The notes under the pieces were generated by a model. It ran no database searches. It was given only the letters and a program-made list of their open reading frames with translations, and was not told the DNA's origin. 64,000 nucleotides of DNA from Delftia sp. PS-11 (GTDB lineage: Bacteria; Pseudomonadota; Gammaproteobacteria; Burkholderiales; Burkholderiaceae_C): positions 109,909 to 173,908 of the forward strand of contig NZ_JACSYA010000009.1 in NCBI RefSeq assembly GCF_029870285.1, in the 5' to 3' direction. The translations under genes were made by a program, and so were the position numbers. Positions 26,120-35,315 of this stretch are shown piece by piece; position 1 is the stretch's first letter; every line of letters starts with the position of its first letter.

Positions 26120-26446
26120 TCAGCCCACGGCAATGCCCTTGCTGGCGCTGATGGTCTGGCCCTGGTCGTCCTTCCAGAGCATGTTCAGTTCGCCGCTTTC
26201 CCGGGCCACGAAGGTGAACTCGATATAGGGGTTTTGCGATACCGAGATGCCCGGCTCCCAGGCGAACAGCAGGGCCTGGCCCAGCCGTGCCTCGAAGCGG
26301 GTGACGATATTGCGCGGGCGGATCCTGCCTTCGGCGTCCTGGCGCAGGCCGCTTTCCATGACGTGCTCGATCTGGGCGCGCACGCGCAGCACCTCGCCCT
26401 TCCTGGGCGTGGCGCTGCTGACCCATACGCGGGGTGGTTTGCTCAT
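26120..26446 (-). CDS. soxZ: SoxZ, sulfur-carrier partner of SoxY
   Basis: 108 residues, Ig-like fold. PRVWVSSATPRKGEVLRVRAQIEHVMESG and the C-terminal GELNMLWKDDQG segment match SoxZ. SoxYZ carries sulfur intermediates covalently on SoxY in the periplasm. Starts 15 bases after soxY and is the last gene of the cluster. Confidence 0.92.
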   Translation of the reverse strand: MSKPPRVWVSSATPRKGEVLRVRAQIEHVMESGLRQDAEGRIRPRNIVTRFEARLGQALLFAWEPGISVSQNPYIEFTFVARESGELNMLWKDDQGQTISASKGIAVG

Positions 26447-26461
26447 GCCGCTCTCCTTGTT

Positions 26462-26953
26462 TTACATGCCGCAGCCGCTGGCGGCCACGGTGACGGTCTG
26501 CCGGGCAGCCAGGATCTTGCCGCTTTTCATGCGGGCCAGCGCGTGGATGGTCTGGGTCTGCGACAGGCGCACGCGCACCGCTGCCTCGGCGGTGCCGGTC
26601 AGCGCCGTGAACTGCAGGCGGCAGGCCAGCGGCGAGGGGTTGAGGTCGGCCAGCACGATGATTTCCTCGCACCAGTCCTTGTCCGTGATCGGCAGGGTGA
26701 CCCTGGCCTTGACGGGGACGGCGCTGGGGTTGTCTGCCAGCACGGGTACGTCCAGCAGCAGGCCGTCGGCCTGGGGCGTGGCGCCCCGGGTGAACTGGGC
26801 AATCTGCCGGTTGAACTCGGCCGGATTGGGCGCCAGCGGGCCGACCAAAGCAGGCTTGGCCTGTGCCAGCGCGGCGGCAGGCAGGGCGAGCGCGGCGCCG
26901 GTGGCAGCCGCGCCCAGCACCATGCCACGGCGGGTGGTGGAGTGCCGGGCCAT
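26462..26953 (-). CDS. soxY: SoxY, sulfur-binding carrier protein
   Basis: 163 residues. A twin-arginine-type leader (STTRRGMVLGAAATGAALALP) is followed by the SoxY domain. The C-terminal swinging arm carries the sulfur-binding cysteine but reads ASGCGM instead of the usual GGCGG, with Cys161 three residues from the end. The cysteine position is kept, so function is likely. Co-transcribed with soxZ; soxXA and soxB are absent here. Confidence 0.9.
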   Translation of the reverse strand: MARHSTTRRGMVLGAAATGAALALPAAALAQAKPALVGPLAPNPAEFNRQIAQFTRGATPQADGLLLDVPVLADNPSAVPVKARVTLPITDKDWCEEIIVLADLNPSPLACRLQFTALTGTAEAAVRVRLSQTQTIHALARMKSGKILAARQTVTVAASGCGM

Positions 26954-26957
26954 GGCG

Positions 26958-28292
26958 TCAGAGGGCCAGGAAGTCATGGAACTTGCCCTGGATCCAGGCG
27001 AAGTCTTCCTTGACCAGATCGGAGGTGCGCACATCCATGTCGATCTGGGTCTGGATGACCTTGCCCGTGGGATCGACCTCGTACTCGAACTTGACCGAGA
27101 TTTCTTCCTGCGGATCGCCATTGACCATCATGTAGCACAGGTTGTCGGGCAGCAGCGGCGTCACTTCCTGACCAGCCACGCGCTGGGCAATGTTGCGCGC
27201 CACGATCTTGCCGACGTAGTTGGCCACGTGGCCGCTCTTGGGGTAGTGGCCGAACTGGTCAGAGATCGGGCCCATCAGGTCGCCCACGAAGTAGACACGG
27301 TCGTCGCCATGGGCGTGGTACAGGCGCGGGTGCATGTCGGCCCAGCCCGTGGGCTTGCCGGCCGCGTCCTTGCCGATCAGGCCGGCATGCCAGACCATGT
27401 CCGCTGCCTGGTGGGGGGGCATCAGGATGGCATCGTCGAATTGGAAATCGCCGGCGGCCGTCTTGATGCGCTTGTTGAAGGGGTCCACCTCCTGCACGCG
27501 TGCATTGGGCACATGGGTGATGATGTCCGGGTACAGCTCTTCGAAGGCCTGCTTGTAGCCCACGCCGATGGGGGCGATCTTGGGCTTGGGGTCGAGAATC
27601 AGCACCTTGCCGGGGATCTTGTGCTTCTTGATGTGCCAGGCGATCAGGCAGGCGCGCTCGTAGGGCGAGGGCGGGCAGCGGTGGGGTGGCGGCGGCAGCG
27701 TCATCACCATGGTGCCGCCCTTGAAATCCTGCAGCTTTTGCTTGAGCGCCAGCATCTCCTGGTTGGGGATGTATGCCGACGGGAAGTGGGTGCGCGTGTA
27801 ATCGATGGCGCGCTGGTCGTTGCCGAACCAGGCGTCATAGGCGTTGCGGATGCCGCCCGAGAGGATGAGGAAGTCGTACTCGATCAGGCCATGGGCCGTG
27901 CGCACGAGCTTCTGGTCGCGCTCGAAGCCGATGACCTCGGTCTGCAGCAGCTTGTAGCCGTAGCGGTTGGCCGGGCGCAGCATGTCGCGGTTGACGAAGT
28001 CGGTGTTGACGATATCGACCAGCCATTTGTTGCTCATGGGGCCGGACCAGAAGCTGGCGTTGCGCTCCAGCAGCACCACGTCGGCCTGGGGAATCAGTTC
28101 GCGCAGGTAGCGCGCGGCCGTCAGGCCGCCCCAGCCGCCGCCGCAGATCACGATGCGCGGGCCCTTGCCCTCGCGCGGCAGGATGCGCGAGTCGCGCGTG
28201 ATCACTGCGGGGGCAGCCAGCGCCAGCGAGGGCGCAGCCACAGCGCCCAGCGCCAGTGCGGGCGGGCGGATCAGGAAATGTCGGCGTTGCAT
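26958..28292 (-). CDS. FCSD-like periplasmic flavoprotein (sulfide dehydrogenase flavoprotein family)
   Basis: 444 residues. Signal sequence with arginines (QRRHFLIRPPALALGAVAAPSLALA). FAD-binding GGGWGGLTAARYL is at about 51-63, with a second nucleotide motif KVLILDPKPK and the C-terminal block YFVGDLMGPISDQFGHYPKSGHVAN. It belongs to the flavocytochrome c sulfide dehydrogenase flavoprotein family but is a divergent second copy beside the fccB-like gene. AAGGAGG ribosome site. Four bases from soxY. Confidence 0.83.
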   Translation of the reverse strand: MQRRHFLIRPPALALGAVAAPSLALAAPAVITRDSRILPREGKGPRIVICGGGWGGLTAARYLRELIPQADVVLLERNASFWSGPMSNKWLVDIVNTDFVNRDMLRPANRYGYKLLQTEVIGFERDQKLVRTAHGLIEYDFLILSGGIRNAYDAWFGNDQRAIDYTRTHFPSAYIPNQEMLALKQKLQDFKGGTMVMTLPPPPHRCPPSPYERACLIAWHIKKHKIPGKVLILDPKPKIAPIGVGYKQAFEELYPDIITHVPNARVQEVDPFNKRIKTAAGDFQFDDAILMPPHQAADMVWHAGLIGKDAAGKPTGWADMHPRLYHAHGDDRVYFVGDLMGPISDQFGHYPKSGHVANYVGKIVARNIAQRVAGQEVTPLLPDNLCYMMVNGDPQEEISVKFEYEVDPTGKVIQTQIDMDVRTSDLVKEDFAWIQGKFHDFLAL

Positions 28293-28319
28293 GGTCGGAG
28301 GTCCTCCTTGTGGATATTG

Positions 28320-29381
28320 TCAGTGGGGGTGTTCTGCGGGGCGGGCGGCACCGCCACGGGCCTGCAGCCGGATCACGGCAAGCGCGCCCGCCACGATGCC
28401 CAGGCAGGCTGGAGCGCTGGCGAACGCCAGCGTGGACAGGCCGCTCAGGCCCTGGCCGATGGAGCAGCCCACGGCCAGCACGCCGCCCAGGCCCATCAGC
28501 AGGCCGCCAGCGGCCGATGCGACCAGCCGGGCAGGGCTGTCGAAGCCTTCCCAGCGCATGCTGCGCGTGAGCAGGGCTGCCATGGCGGCACCGGCCAGCG
28601 TGCCGGCGACCATGGCCGGGCCCAGGCTGGCATCGCGGCCCACGGCCAGTTGCAGATAAAGCAGGCCCTCGGCCACAGGGCCGATGAAGCTCAGCGAGGT
28701 CAGCGCCACCGGCTCGAACGGGTCCACGCCCACATGGGCCGTGGTCCACCAGCCTGTAGCCACCAGCGTGCCAATGGCCAGTGCGCTCATCAGTTCGGCC
28801 GGGCTGCGCCGCAGCGCGGGGCGCCACAGCGCATACCCCAGCAGTGCCAGGGATGGCAGCGCGGCGGTGGCCAGCAGGGCTGCCGTATCGCCCAGGCCAG
28901 CGGCCTGCAGCTGGCGGGGCAGCGTGGCATGCGGCAGGGTCAGCATGCCCCAGCCTTGCAGCCATTGGCGCACAGGGGCCAGCACGCCGGTCAGCGTGGC
29001 CTGGGCCGCCAGGCCCAGGCACAGCAGGGTCACCATGCTGCGCAGATTGCCCCCGGCCAGCAGCACCAGGGCGCGGGCGCCGCAACTGCGTGCCAGAGCC
29101 ATGCCGGCGCCGAACAACATGCCGCCCAGCAGCACGCCCGGCAGCGAGAAGCTGGCACGCACCACCTGCGCTGTGCCCAGGTCCACCCATCCGCCCCAGG
29201 CCAGAGCCTGCGAGGCCAGCATGGCCACGGCCAGCGCCAGCGCGAAGGCCTGCAGCGCCGGCGCGCCGCCGCTCTCGCGCCCTGTCCACTGGCACAGTCC
29301 GCGCAGCAGGCAAAAGCGTCCCAGGCGCGCGGCCAGTCCAAAGGCGCTGCCCAGCAGAAATCCTGCCCACAGCAGCATCAT
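28320..29381 (-). CDS. YeeE/YedE-family sulfur-compound transporter
   Basis: 353 residues, about nine to ten hydrophobic helices in two repeats. The conserved cysteine motifs of the family are present: ARSCGARAL in the first half and VGCSIGQGLSG in the second. Proteins such as TsuA import thiosulfate through these cysteines. Its start overlaps the stop of the upstream fccB-like gene (ATGA). In this setting it probably moves thiosulfate or another sulfur species across the inner membrane. Confidence 0.85.
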   Translation of the reverse strand: MMLLWAGFLLGSAFGLAARLGRFCLLRGLCQWTGRESGGAPALQAFALALAVAMLASQALAWGGWVDLGTAQVVRASFSLPGVLLGGMLFGAGMALARSCGARALVLLAGGNLRSMVTLLCLGLAAQATLTGVLAPVRQWLQGWGMLTLPHATLPRQLQAAGLGDTAALLATAALPSLALLGYALWRPALRRSPAELMSALAIGTLVATGWWTTAHVGVDPFEPVALTSLSFIGPVAEGLLYLQLAVGRDASLGPAMVAGTLAGAAMAALLTRSMRWEGFDSPARLVASAAGGLLMGLGGVLAVGCSIGQGLSGLSTLAFASAPACLGIVAGALAVIRLQARGGAARPAEHPH

Positions 29382-30655
29382 GCGCCCCAGATGTCGGCGC
29401 TGATGGCGGCGTACCAGGCCTCGCCGTAGCGAGCCTCGGCAGCCCGGAAGGTGGCCGTGCCCTCCAGCGGGCTCACGCCACCGGAGCCGGGCACTTCGAT
29501 CAGCTGGCCGCCCTGCGTGCGATAGACGCCGGCCACGGAGATGCCGTAGTCGGGCGCAATCAGGCTGTAGCAGGTATTGGCATAGGAGGCCACAGGCCGT
29601 TCGCTGCCCAGCAGGTCGGCGGCAATGGCTGCTGCGGCGGCCTTGCCCTGGGTGTTGGCGGCAAAGCCGGACTTGGGCATGGGCGCCGCAATGGTGGCAT
29701 CGCCCAGCACGAAAATGCCGGCAACCTGGCGCGACTCGAAGCTCTCGGCCTGCACCGGCACCCAGCCGCTGGCATCGGTCACGCCGGCCCGCTCGGCGAT
29801 GAAGCCCGCCTTCTGCGGCGGGATGACGTTGAGCACGCTGGCTTTGTGCCGCGTGCCGAAGGCGGTTTCCACCTCCAGCGCGGCGGCATCCACGCGCGTG
29901 ACCTGCCCGTCGTCGGACAGGCCTGCCCATTCGATCATGTCGCCGTAGGCTGCCTTCCAGCCCTGCAGGAACAAGGCTTTCTTGGAGAAATTGTCCTTGG
30001 CATCGAGCAGCACGATCTTGCTGCGCGGCTTGTGCTGTTTGAAATAGTGGGCCACCATGGCCGCGCGCTCGTACGGGCCGGGCGGGCAGCGGAAAGGATT
30101 GTCCGGGATAACCATCACGAAGCTGCCGCCGTCGGGCATGGCCTGCAGCTGGCGATGCAGCAACCGGGTCTGGGCACCGGCCTTCCATGCATGCGGGGCG
30201 CGCTGCGACGCGGCTTCGTCATAGCCTTCGAGCGCATTCCAGCGCATGTCCACACCGGGCGAGAGCACGAGGCGGTCCCAGCTCAGCACCTGTCCGCCGG
30301 ACAGGCGCAGCGTGCGCGACGCGGCATCCACATCCTCGGCGCGTGCGTGGACCACGTTCACGCCCGCCGCGCGCAGCCCGTCGTAGCCATGGCCCAGGCT
30401 GTCCCAGCTGCGCAGGCCGGCCAGGTAAAGATTGGAGAAGGGGCAGGTGACAAAGCGCTGCGCGGGCTCGACCAGGGTCACCCGGACCTGGGGCGCATGC
30501 CTGCGCAGATAGCGCGCCGCCGTGGCGCCGCCAAAGCCGCCGCCCACCACCATCACATGGGCAGCGCCGGCCTGGGCCTGGACGATGGAGGGCAGGGCCA
30601 GCGTGCAGCCACCAGCCAGTGCGCAGCCCAGCACATTGCGTCGGGTGAGGTTCAT
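29378..30655 (-). CDS. fccB: flavocytochrome c sulfide dehydrogenase flavoprotein subunit
   Basis: 425 residues. Tat-type leader NLTRRNVLGCALAGGCTLALP; FAD motif VVGGGFGGATAARYLRR (about 36-52); FVLGDATIAAPMPKSGFAANTQGK; and the FCSD C-terminal domain with CYSLIAPDYGISVAG. With the adjacent cytochrome c it should oxidise sulfide and pass electrons to the heme. ATG 30655 overlaps the cytochrome stop by 4 bases, showing tight coupling of the two subunits. Confidence 0.87.
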   Translation of the reverse strand: MNLTRRNVLGCALAGGCTLALPSIVQAQAGAAHVMVVGGGFGGATAARYLRRHAPQVRVTLVEPAQRFVTCPFSNLYLAGLRSWDSLGHGYDGLRAAGVNVVHARAEDVDAASRTLRLSGGQVLSWDRLVLSPGVDMRWNALEGYDEAASQRAPHAWKAGAQTRLLHRQLQAMPDGGSFVMVIPDNPFRCPPGPYERAAMVAHYFKQHKPRSKIVLLDAKDNFSKKALFLQGWKAAYGDMIEWAGLSDDGQVTRVDAAALEVETAFGTRHKASVLNVIPPQKAGFIAERAGVTDASGWVPVQAESFESRQVAGIFVLGDATIAAPMPKSGFAANTQGKAAAAAIAADLLGSERPVASYANTCYSLIAPDYGISVAGVYRTQGGQLIEVPGSGGVSPLEGTATFRAAEARYGEAWYAAISADIWGA

Positions 30656-30996
30656 GGCGCAGTCTCCTCGCTGGAGAACCACTGGGCCAGCGCCCGGATC
30701 TGCGCCTCGTCATAGCCTTTCATGAGCCGGGTCATCACCGTGGCATCGGCCGCCTGGCCGGCCTTGAAGGCCAGCATGCGCTGCAGCAGATGCTCTGCCG
30801 GCTGCCCGCGCAGGCCGGGGATGGCCCCTGTGGAGCGGCCCGCAGGGCCGTGGCAATTGGCGCAGGTGCCGGCCAGCAAGGCCGTGTCCTGGGGACGCAG
30901 GGGTGCAGGCTGCGCCTGGGTCTGCGCCAGGGCGGCGGGCGGTACGAGCAGAAAGGCCAGCCACAAGGCGGGCCGCATGGCGGGGAGCAATGGCAT
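30652..30996 (-). CDS. cytochrome c subunit of sulfide dehydrogenase
   Basis: 114 residues from ATG 30996. Signal peptide ends PPAALAQ; a single heme site CANCH is followed by IPGLRGQPAEHLLQRMLAF and the distal-side MTRLMKGY methionine region. The size and the four-base overlap with the flavoprotein gene point to the small FccA/SoxE-type cytochrome. An upstream in-frame TTG (31044) is less likely. Confidence 0.85.
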   Translation of the reverse strand: MPLLPAMRPALWLAFLLVPPAALAQTQAQPAPLRPQDTALLAGTCANCHGPAGRSTGAIPGLRGQPAEHLLQRMLAFKAGQAADATVMTRLMKGYDEAQIRALAQWFSSEETAP

Positions 30997-31210
30997 CGGG
31001 AGAGATTCCAGGGCAGGAGCGAGGGCGCTCTGCAGCCGGGTCAACGGGGCAAACCGCGCCGGGACGTTGACCGGGCCTGCACGGAGTACGTGCCTGTTGC
31101 ATGCGCCCTGTCAGCCGTCACGCGGCACAGGCAGAGTTGTCTGTTGCCGTTGATTTTAGAGCATACCCCTTGCCGCAAAAGGGGAAATTTTCGCCAGACT
31201 GTGCGCTGGC

Positions 31211-31495
31211 TCAGGGCTCCAGCGGCTGCCCGTCCGGCGTGCGGTAGCGGACCGTGATGCCGCTGTTGTCGGTGCCGTCGCTGTCCATGGCATCGACGGC
31301 CTTGCCCACGCCTTTGCCGACGATTTTGACGGTGCCCACGGCGGCATCCGCCGCCAGCCCCACGGCCGAGGCCGTGACGCTGACTGCCGAGGCCGTCACG
31401 GACACCACGGTACAGCCCGGCAGCAGGGCCAGGGCACTCAGGCAAAGAAAAGCCCCCAGGGCCGGGGACCTTGAGGGCTTGTGCGCGCAGGGCAT
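31211..31495 (-). CDS. small lipoprotein of unknown function
   Basis: 94 residues. Lipobox LLPGC with cysteine at about residue 28. The mature part contains a tandem SVTASAV repeat and a small-residue-rich segment (GLAADAAVGTVKIVGKGVGKAVDAMD), and ends in a charged tail. No known domain. It starts 5 bases after metG; the metG terminator hairpin overlaps its signal-peptide codons. Confidence 0.7.
   Translation of the reverse strand: MPCAHKPSRSPALGAFLCLSALALLPGCTVVSVTASAVSVTASAVGLAADAAVGTVKIVGKGVGKAVDAMDSDGTDNSGITVRYRTPDGQPLEP
31444..31480 (-). terminator. terminator-like hairpin inside the lipoprotein signal sequence
   Basis: On the minus strand AAGCCC (31480-31475) pairs with GGGCTT (31455-31450) around an inner GC-rich region, followed by TTCTTT. 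It lies just after the metG stop and within codons of the lipoprotein leader, so it could attenuate the downstream gene. Confidence 0.5.
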
Positions 31496-31500
31496 GTCGG

Positions 31501-33567
31501 TCAATGAATCCGCATGCCAGGCGCAGCGCCGGGGAAGGGCTCCAGCACATAAATGCCGGGCTGGGCCTTTTCGTCGGCGTGGCTGGCGGCCAGCACCATG
31601 CCTTCGGAGATGCCGAACTTCATCTTGCGCGGCGCAAGGTTGGCCACCATCACGGTGAGCTTGCCCTGCAACTGCTCGGGCTTGTACATGCTGGCGATGC
31701 CCGAGAACACGTTGCGTGTCTTGCCTTCGCCCACGTCCAGCGTCAGCTGCAGCAGCTTGGTCGAGCCTTCGACAGGCTTGCATTCCACGATCTTGGCGAT
31801 GCGCAGGTCCACCTTGGCAAAGTCGTCGATGCTGATGGTTTCGGCGATTTCCTCGCCGCCCGGCACGACCTTCTCGACCACAGGCGCCGGGGGCTCGAAC
31901 AGGGCGTCCAGCTGCTTGACGTCCACGCGCTGCATCAGGTGCTTGTACAGGCCGATGGCATGGCCCGCACCCAGCAGGTTCTGCGCGTCGGCGAACTGCA
32001 GCGGGGCGGAGTTCAGGAAGCCTTCGACCTGTGCGGCCACGGCCGGCAGGATGGGCTTGAGGTAGATGGTCAGCAGGCGGAATGTCTCGATGCAGGTGGT
32101 GCAGACATCCTGCAGGCGGGCATCCATGCCTTCCTGCTTGGCCAGCTCCCAGGGCTTGTTGGCGTCCACATACTCGTTGACGCGGTCGCACAGCTGCATG
32201 ATCTCGCGCACGGCGCGGGCCGTGTCGCGGCTCTCGTAGGCCTGGACGATGGCGTCGCTCTGGCCGCGCAGCTGCGCCAGCAGGGCCTGGCCGTCCTCGC
32301 TGACCGCGCCCAGGCGGCCGTCGAAGCGCTTGGCGATGAAGCCGGCTGCGCGCGAGGCGATGTTCACGTACTTGCCGATCAGGTCGGCATTGACGCGGGC
32401 CATGAAGTCATCGGGGTTGAAGTCGATGTCTTCGTTCTTGCCGTTGAGCTTGGCACCCAGGTAGTAGCGCAGCCACTCGGGGTTCATCTGCAGGCCCAGG
32501 TACTTGAGCGGGTCCAGCCCGGTGCCTCGGCTCTTGCTCATCTTCTCGCCGTTGTTCACGGTCATGAAGCCGTGCACGCAGATCTTCGTGGGCGTCTTGC
32601 GGCCGCTGAACTTGAGCATGGCAGGCCAGAACAGCGTGTGGAAGGTGATGATGTCCTTGCCGATGAAGTGGTACTGCTCCAGCGCCGGGTCGGCCATGTA
32701 GGCTTCGTAGTCTTCGCCGCGCCTGTCCAGCAGGTTCTTGAGCGAGGCCAGGTAGCCCACGGGCGCGTCCAGCCAGACATAGAAGTACTTGCCCGGCGCA
32801 TCGGGGATTTCAATGCCGAAGTAGGGCGCGTCGCGCGAGATGTCCCAGTCGCCCAGGCCTTCGCTGGTCGTGCCGTCCGGGTTGGTGCGCACGCTGAACC
32901 ATTCCTTGATTTTGTTGGCCACCTCGGGCTGCACATGCACGCCGTCCTGGGTCCAGGCGGTCAGGAACTCCACGCAGCGCGGGTCGGACAGCTTGAAGAA
33001 GAAATGCTCCGAACTCTTGAGCACGGGCTTGGCGCCCGACAGCGCGGAGTAGGGGTTGATCAGGTCGGTGGGCGCGTAGACAGCGCTGCAGGCCTCGCAG
33101 TTGTCGCCGTACTGGTCCTTGGCATGGCAGCGTGGGCATTCGCCCTTGATGAAGCGGTCGGGCAGGAACATGTTCTTCTCGGGGTCGAAGAACTGCTCGA
33201 TGGTGCGCGTCTCGATGAAGCCCGCCTTTTTCAGGTCCAGGTAGATCTGCTGTGCCAGGGCGTGGTTTTCGGGCGCGTCGGTGTTGTGCCAGTTGTCGAA
33301 GGCAATATGAAAGCCATCCAGATACTGCTTGCGGCCGGCGGCGATATCGGCCACGAACTGCTGGGGCGTCTTGCCGGCCTTCTCGGCGGCGATCATGATG
33401 GGCGCGCCGTGGGCATCGTCTGCACCCACGAAGTTGACCGCGTTGCCCTGCATTCGCTGCGCACGCACCCAGGTGTCGGCCTGGATGTATTCCATGATGT
33501 GGCCGATGTGGAAATTGCCGTTGGCGTACGGCAGGGCGGTGGTGACGAAGAGTTTGCGTGCGGTCAT
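31501..33567 (-). CDS. metG: methionyl-tRNA synthetase
   Basis: 688 residues. Class I synthetase with HIGH at 20-23 (GNFHIGH), the KMSKS loop ([10 protein letters not shown]), a zinc knuckle (CPRC...CEAC) and the C-terminal tRNA-binding/dimerisation domain (about 585-688, [23 protein letters not shown]). Near-standard E. coli type length. Divergently organised with apbC further right, as in related genomes. Confidence 0.97.
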   Translation of the reverse strand: MTARKLFVTTALPYANGNFHIGHIMEYIQADTWVRAQRMQGNAVNFVGADDAHGAPIMIAAEKAGKTPQQFVADIAAGRKQYLDGFHIAFDNWHNTDAPENHALAQQIYLDLKKAGFIETRTIEQFFDPEKNMFLPDRFIKGECPRCHAKDQYGDNCEACSAVYAPTDLINPYSALSGAKPVLKSSEHFFFKLSDPRCVEFLTAWTQDGVHVQPEVANKIKEWFSVRTNPDGTTSEGLGDWDISRDAPYFGIEIPDAPGKYFYVWLDAPVGYLASLKNLLDRRGEDYEAYMADPALEQYHFIGKDIITFHTLFWPAMLKFSGRKTPTKICVHGFMTVNNGEKMSKSRGTGLDPLKYLGLQMNPEWLRYYLGAKLNGKNEDIDFNPDDFMARVNADLIGKYVNIASRAAGFIAKRFDGRLGAVSEDGQALLAQLRGQSDAIVQAYESRDTARAVREIMQLCDRVNEYVDANKPWELAKQEGMDARLQDVCTTCIETFRLLTIYLKPILPAVAAQVEGFLNSAPLQFADAQNLLGAGHAIGLYKHLMQRVDVKQLDALFEPPAPVVEKVVPGGEEIAETISIDDFAKVDLRIAKIVECKPVEGSTKLLQLTLDVGEGKTRNVFSGIASMYKPEQLQGKLTVMVANLAPRKMKFGISEGMVLAASHADEKAQPGIYVLEPFPGAAPGMRIH

Positions 33568-33666
33568 GGGTAACTGCTTTCTCGGGAGAACCCGCCATTC
33601 TAGAAGGCCCGGGCGTGTGCTGTGCGCAGGCGGACTATTGGCGGTGCGCCGGCGCGCATCCCGGCG

Positions 33667-34017
33667 TCATTTGCCGGAACTGGTGGGCTTGATGACAGGC
33701 ACGAAAACGCGCCAGCCCTTTTCGCCCCGCACGCCGTATGGGCAGGCTATCTGCACGCTTTTGCGGCTTTGCTGGTCGCTGGGCCTGGCCCAGGAGGAGC
33801 GCAGTTGCACGGCGCATTGCACGACGATGATCTTGCTGTTGGCCCTGTCTGCAGTGAACGCCGTCTTTTGCCGGGCGTTTTCTGCCTGCACAAAGCGCTC
33901 AGCGGCGTTCTGGATGTCTTGCAGACGGTGTATGGGAGGGATGGATATGTTTGCATGTGCGCTGCACATGGCCATCATCCATAGCGCAAGCGAGCCCATG
34001 TGGTGTAGTGCAGGCAT
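33667..34017 (-). CDS. small exported protein resembling the N-terminal part of FlgA
   Basis: 116 residues; a start at M7 (33999) would give a cleaner signal peptide, MGSLALWMMAMCSAHA. The mature part has IQNAAERFVQAENARQK, a conserved cysteine pair (VQCAVQL...IACP) and a closing GWRVFVPV strand. These resemble the N-terminal domain of the flagellar P-ring chaperone FlgA, but the SAF domain is missing and no flagellar genes are near. The resemblance is by eye and moderate. It starts 3 bases after the patatin gene. Confidence 0.55.
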   Translation of the reverse strand: MPALHHMGSLALWMMAMCSAHANISIPPIHRLQDIQNAAERFVQAENARQKTAFTADRANSKIIVVQCAVQLRSSWARPSDQQSRKSVQIACPYGVRGEKGWRVFVPVIKPTSSGK

Positions 34018-34020
34018 AAG

Positions 34021-35259
34021 TCAGTGTATTGCCGATGCCCGCGTCCACCCCAGGAACTGCTCGATGTCGCTGCGCCGGGCTAACGCATCGCGCCTGCCCA
34101 GCGCCATTAATTCGCGCGTGAAGCTGCGCTCGAACAGCAAATAGCTGGCCAGGGCAGCGCCGCGCGCATCGTCCACGTTCTGGCGCACGCCCAGCGCGCC
34201 CAGCAGCGAGCGCACCGGCAGCGGCAGCTCTCCGACATGGCGTGCGGCAATGCTGTCGATGCGCTCCGATGGCGAGATGACCAGCAACTGCACCGGGCGC
34301 AGGCGGCTTCGATCGCGGTCGGCCTGCGGGATCAGCGCCAGGGTCTGGTTGATGCGTTCGGCGCGTTCCACATCCAGTGCCAGGGCATCCAGGAAGATGC
34401 TGGACAGCGAGTGCCCTGCGATATGCGCCAGCGAAGGGTAAGCCGTATGGCCCTGCGGCGGCGCGCCTTGCGGCTCGTGGCGGCGGCCTGCGCCCACCAC
34501 CAGAATGCGCTCGGCGCCCAGGTGGACGGCAGGCGACAGCGGGGCCGTCTGGCGCATCGAGCCGTCGCCGAAATACTGGGTGTATCCGTCCAGCTGCAAT
34601 GCCGTGGCCGGAAAGATGAAGGGAATCGCCGATGAGGCCAGCAGGTGTTCGTGCGTGATCTGCGCGGCGGCGGCCTTGCGCTGGTTGCGCACCCAGGGCT
34701 GGAGCTGCTCATCGGTCTGGCAGAAGGTGACATGCTCGCTGCTGGTGTAGCTGGAGGCCGATACCGCCAGCGCGCGCAGATGGCCGTCCGAGATCAGGCT
34801 GGGCAGCCGCTCCAGGGGCACCATGCCGCCGGACAGCAGGTGGCGCAGCGGCTGGTTGTCCAGCAGCGCGCGCGGGCGCATGCGCCCCCAGCGCGCCAGC
34901 GCCCAGCCCAGCGACAGCAGGGTCAGCCAGCGCGCGCCGCTGCGCAGCACGCTCAGCGAGTCGGCTCGGTAGACGAGTTCAGGGCTCAGGTTGCGCCAGA
35001 TGCGCGCAATGCGGCGCACGGCGCGGTCGAAATGGTCGCTGCCGCAGGCCAGGGCCGCCGCATTGATGGCGCCGGCCGACGTGCCCACCATGATGGGAAA
35101 GGGGTTGGGGCCATGCTGATGGCCGCAGGCGCGGCGTATCTCGGCAATGGCTTCGAGCACGCCCGCCTGGTAGGCGGCGCGGGCGCCGCCGCCGCTGAGC
35201 AGCAGGGCAGTGCTGTGCGAATGCAGTGGCTTGTCGGTGAGGTACGCAGCGTCAGGCAT
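34021..35259 (-). CDS. patatin-like phospholipase
   Basis: 412 residues. Serine-aspartate dyad lipase: oxyanion loop [17 protein letters not shown] (about 21-37), nucleophile elbow GTSAG (about 59-63) and catalytic [20 protein letters not shown] with the DG dyad. No signal peptide, so probably cytoplasmic or membrane-associated. The long C-terminal region after residue 300 is typical of the bacterial YlbK/RssA-like group with a DUF3336-like tail. Substrate unknown. Confidence 0.88.
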   Translation of the reverse strand: MPDAAYLTDKPLHSHSTALLLSGGGARAAYQAGVLEAIAEIRRACGHQHGPNPFPIMVGTSAGAINAAALACGSDHFDRAVRRIARIWRNLSPELVYRADSLSVLRSGARWLTLLSLGWALARWGRMRPRALLDNQPLRHLLSGGMVPLERLPSLISDGHLRALAVSASSYTSSEHVTFCQTDEQLQPWVRNQRKAAAAQITHEHLLASSAIPFIFPATALQLDGYTQYFGDGSMRQTAPLSPAVHLGAERILVVGAGRRHEPQGAPPQGHTAYPSLAHIAGHSLSSIFLDALALDVERAERINQTLALIPQADRDRSRLRPVQLLVISPSERIDSIAARHVGELPLPVRSLLGALGVRQNVDDARGAALASYLLFERSFTRELMALGRRDALARRSDIEQFLGWTRASAIH

Positions 35260-35315
35260 GTCCTACAGTGTGCCGCGCGCCGCAGGCAAGTGAGGCAGGG
35301 GAGACCCGAGGAAAA

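Noticed and set aside
26247..29429. A 1060-codon open frame on the plus strand opposite the sulfur genes
   Set aside because: It is a high-GC shadow frame antisense to soxZ, soxY, the flavoprotein and the transporter, all of which have clear motifs and coupled starts; its translation has no recognisable domain.
31471..33573. A 700-codon plus-strand open frame opposite metG
   Set aside because: Composition-driven antisense frame; metG is unambiguous on the minus strand.
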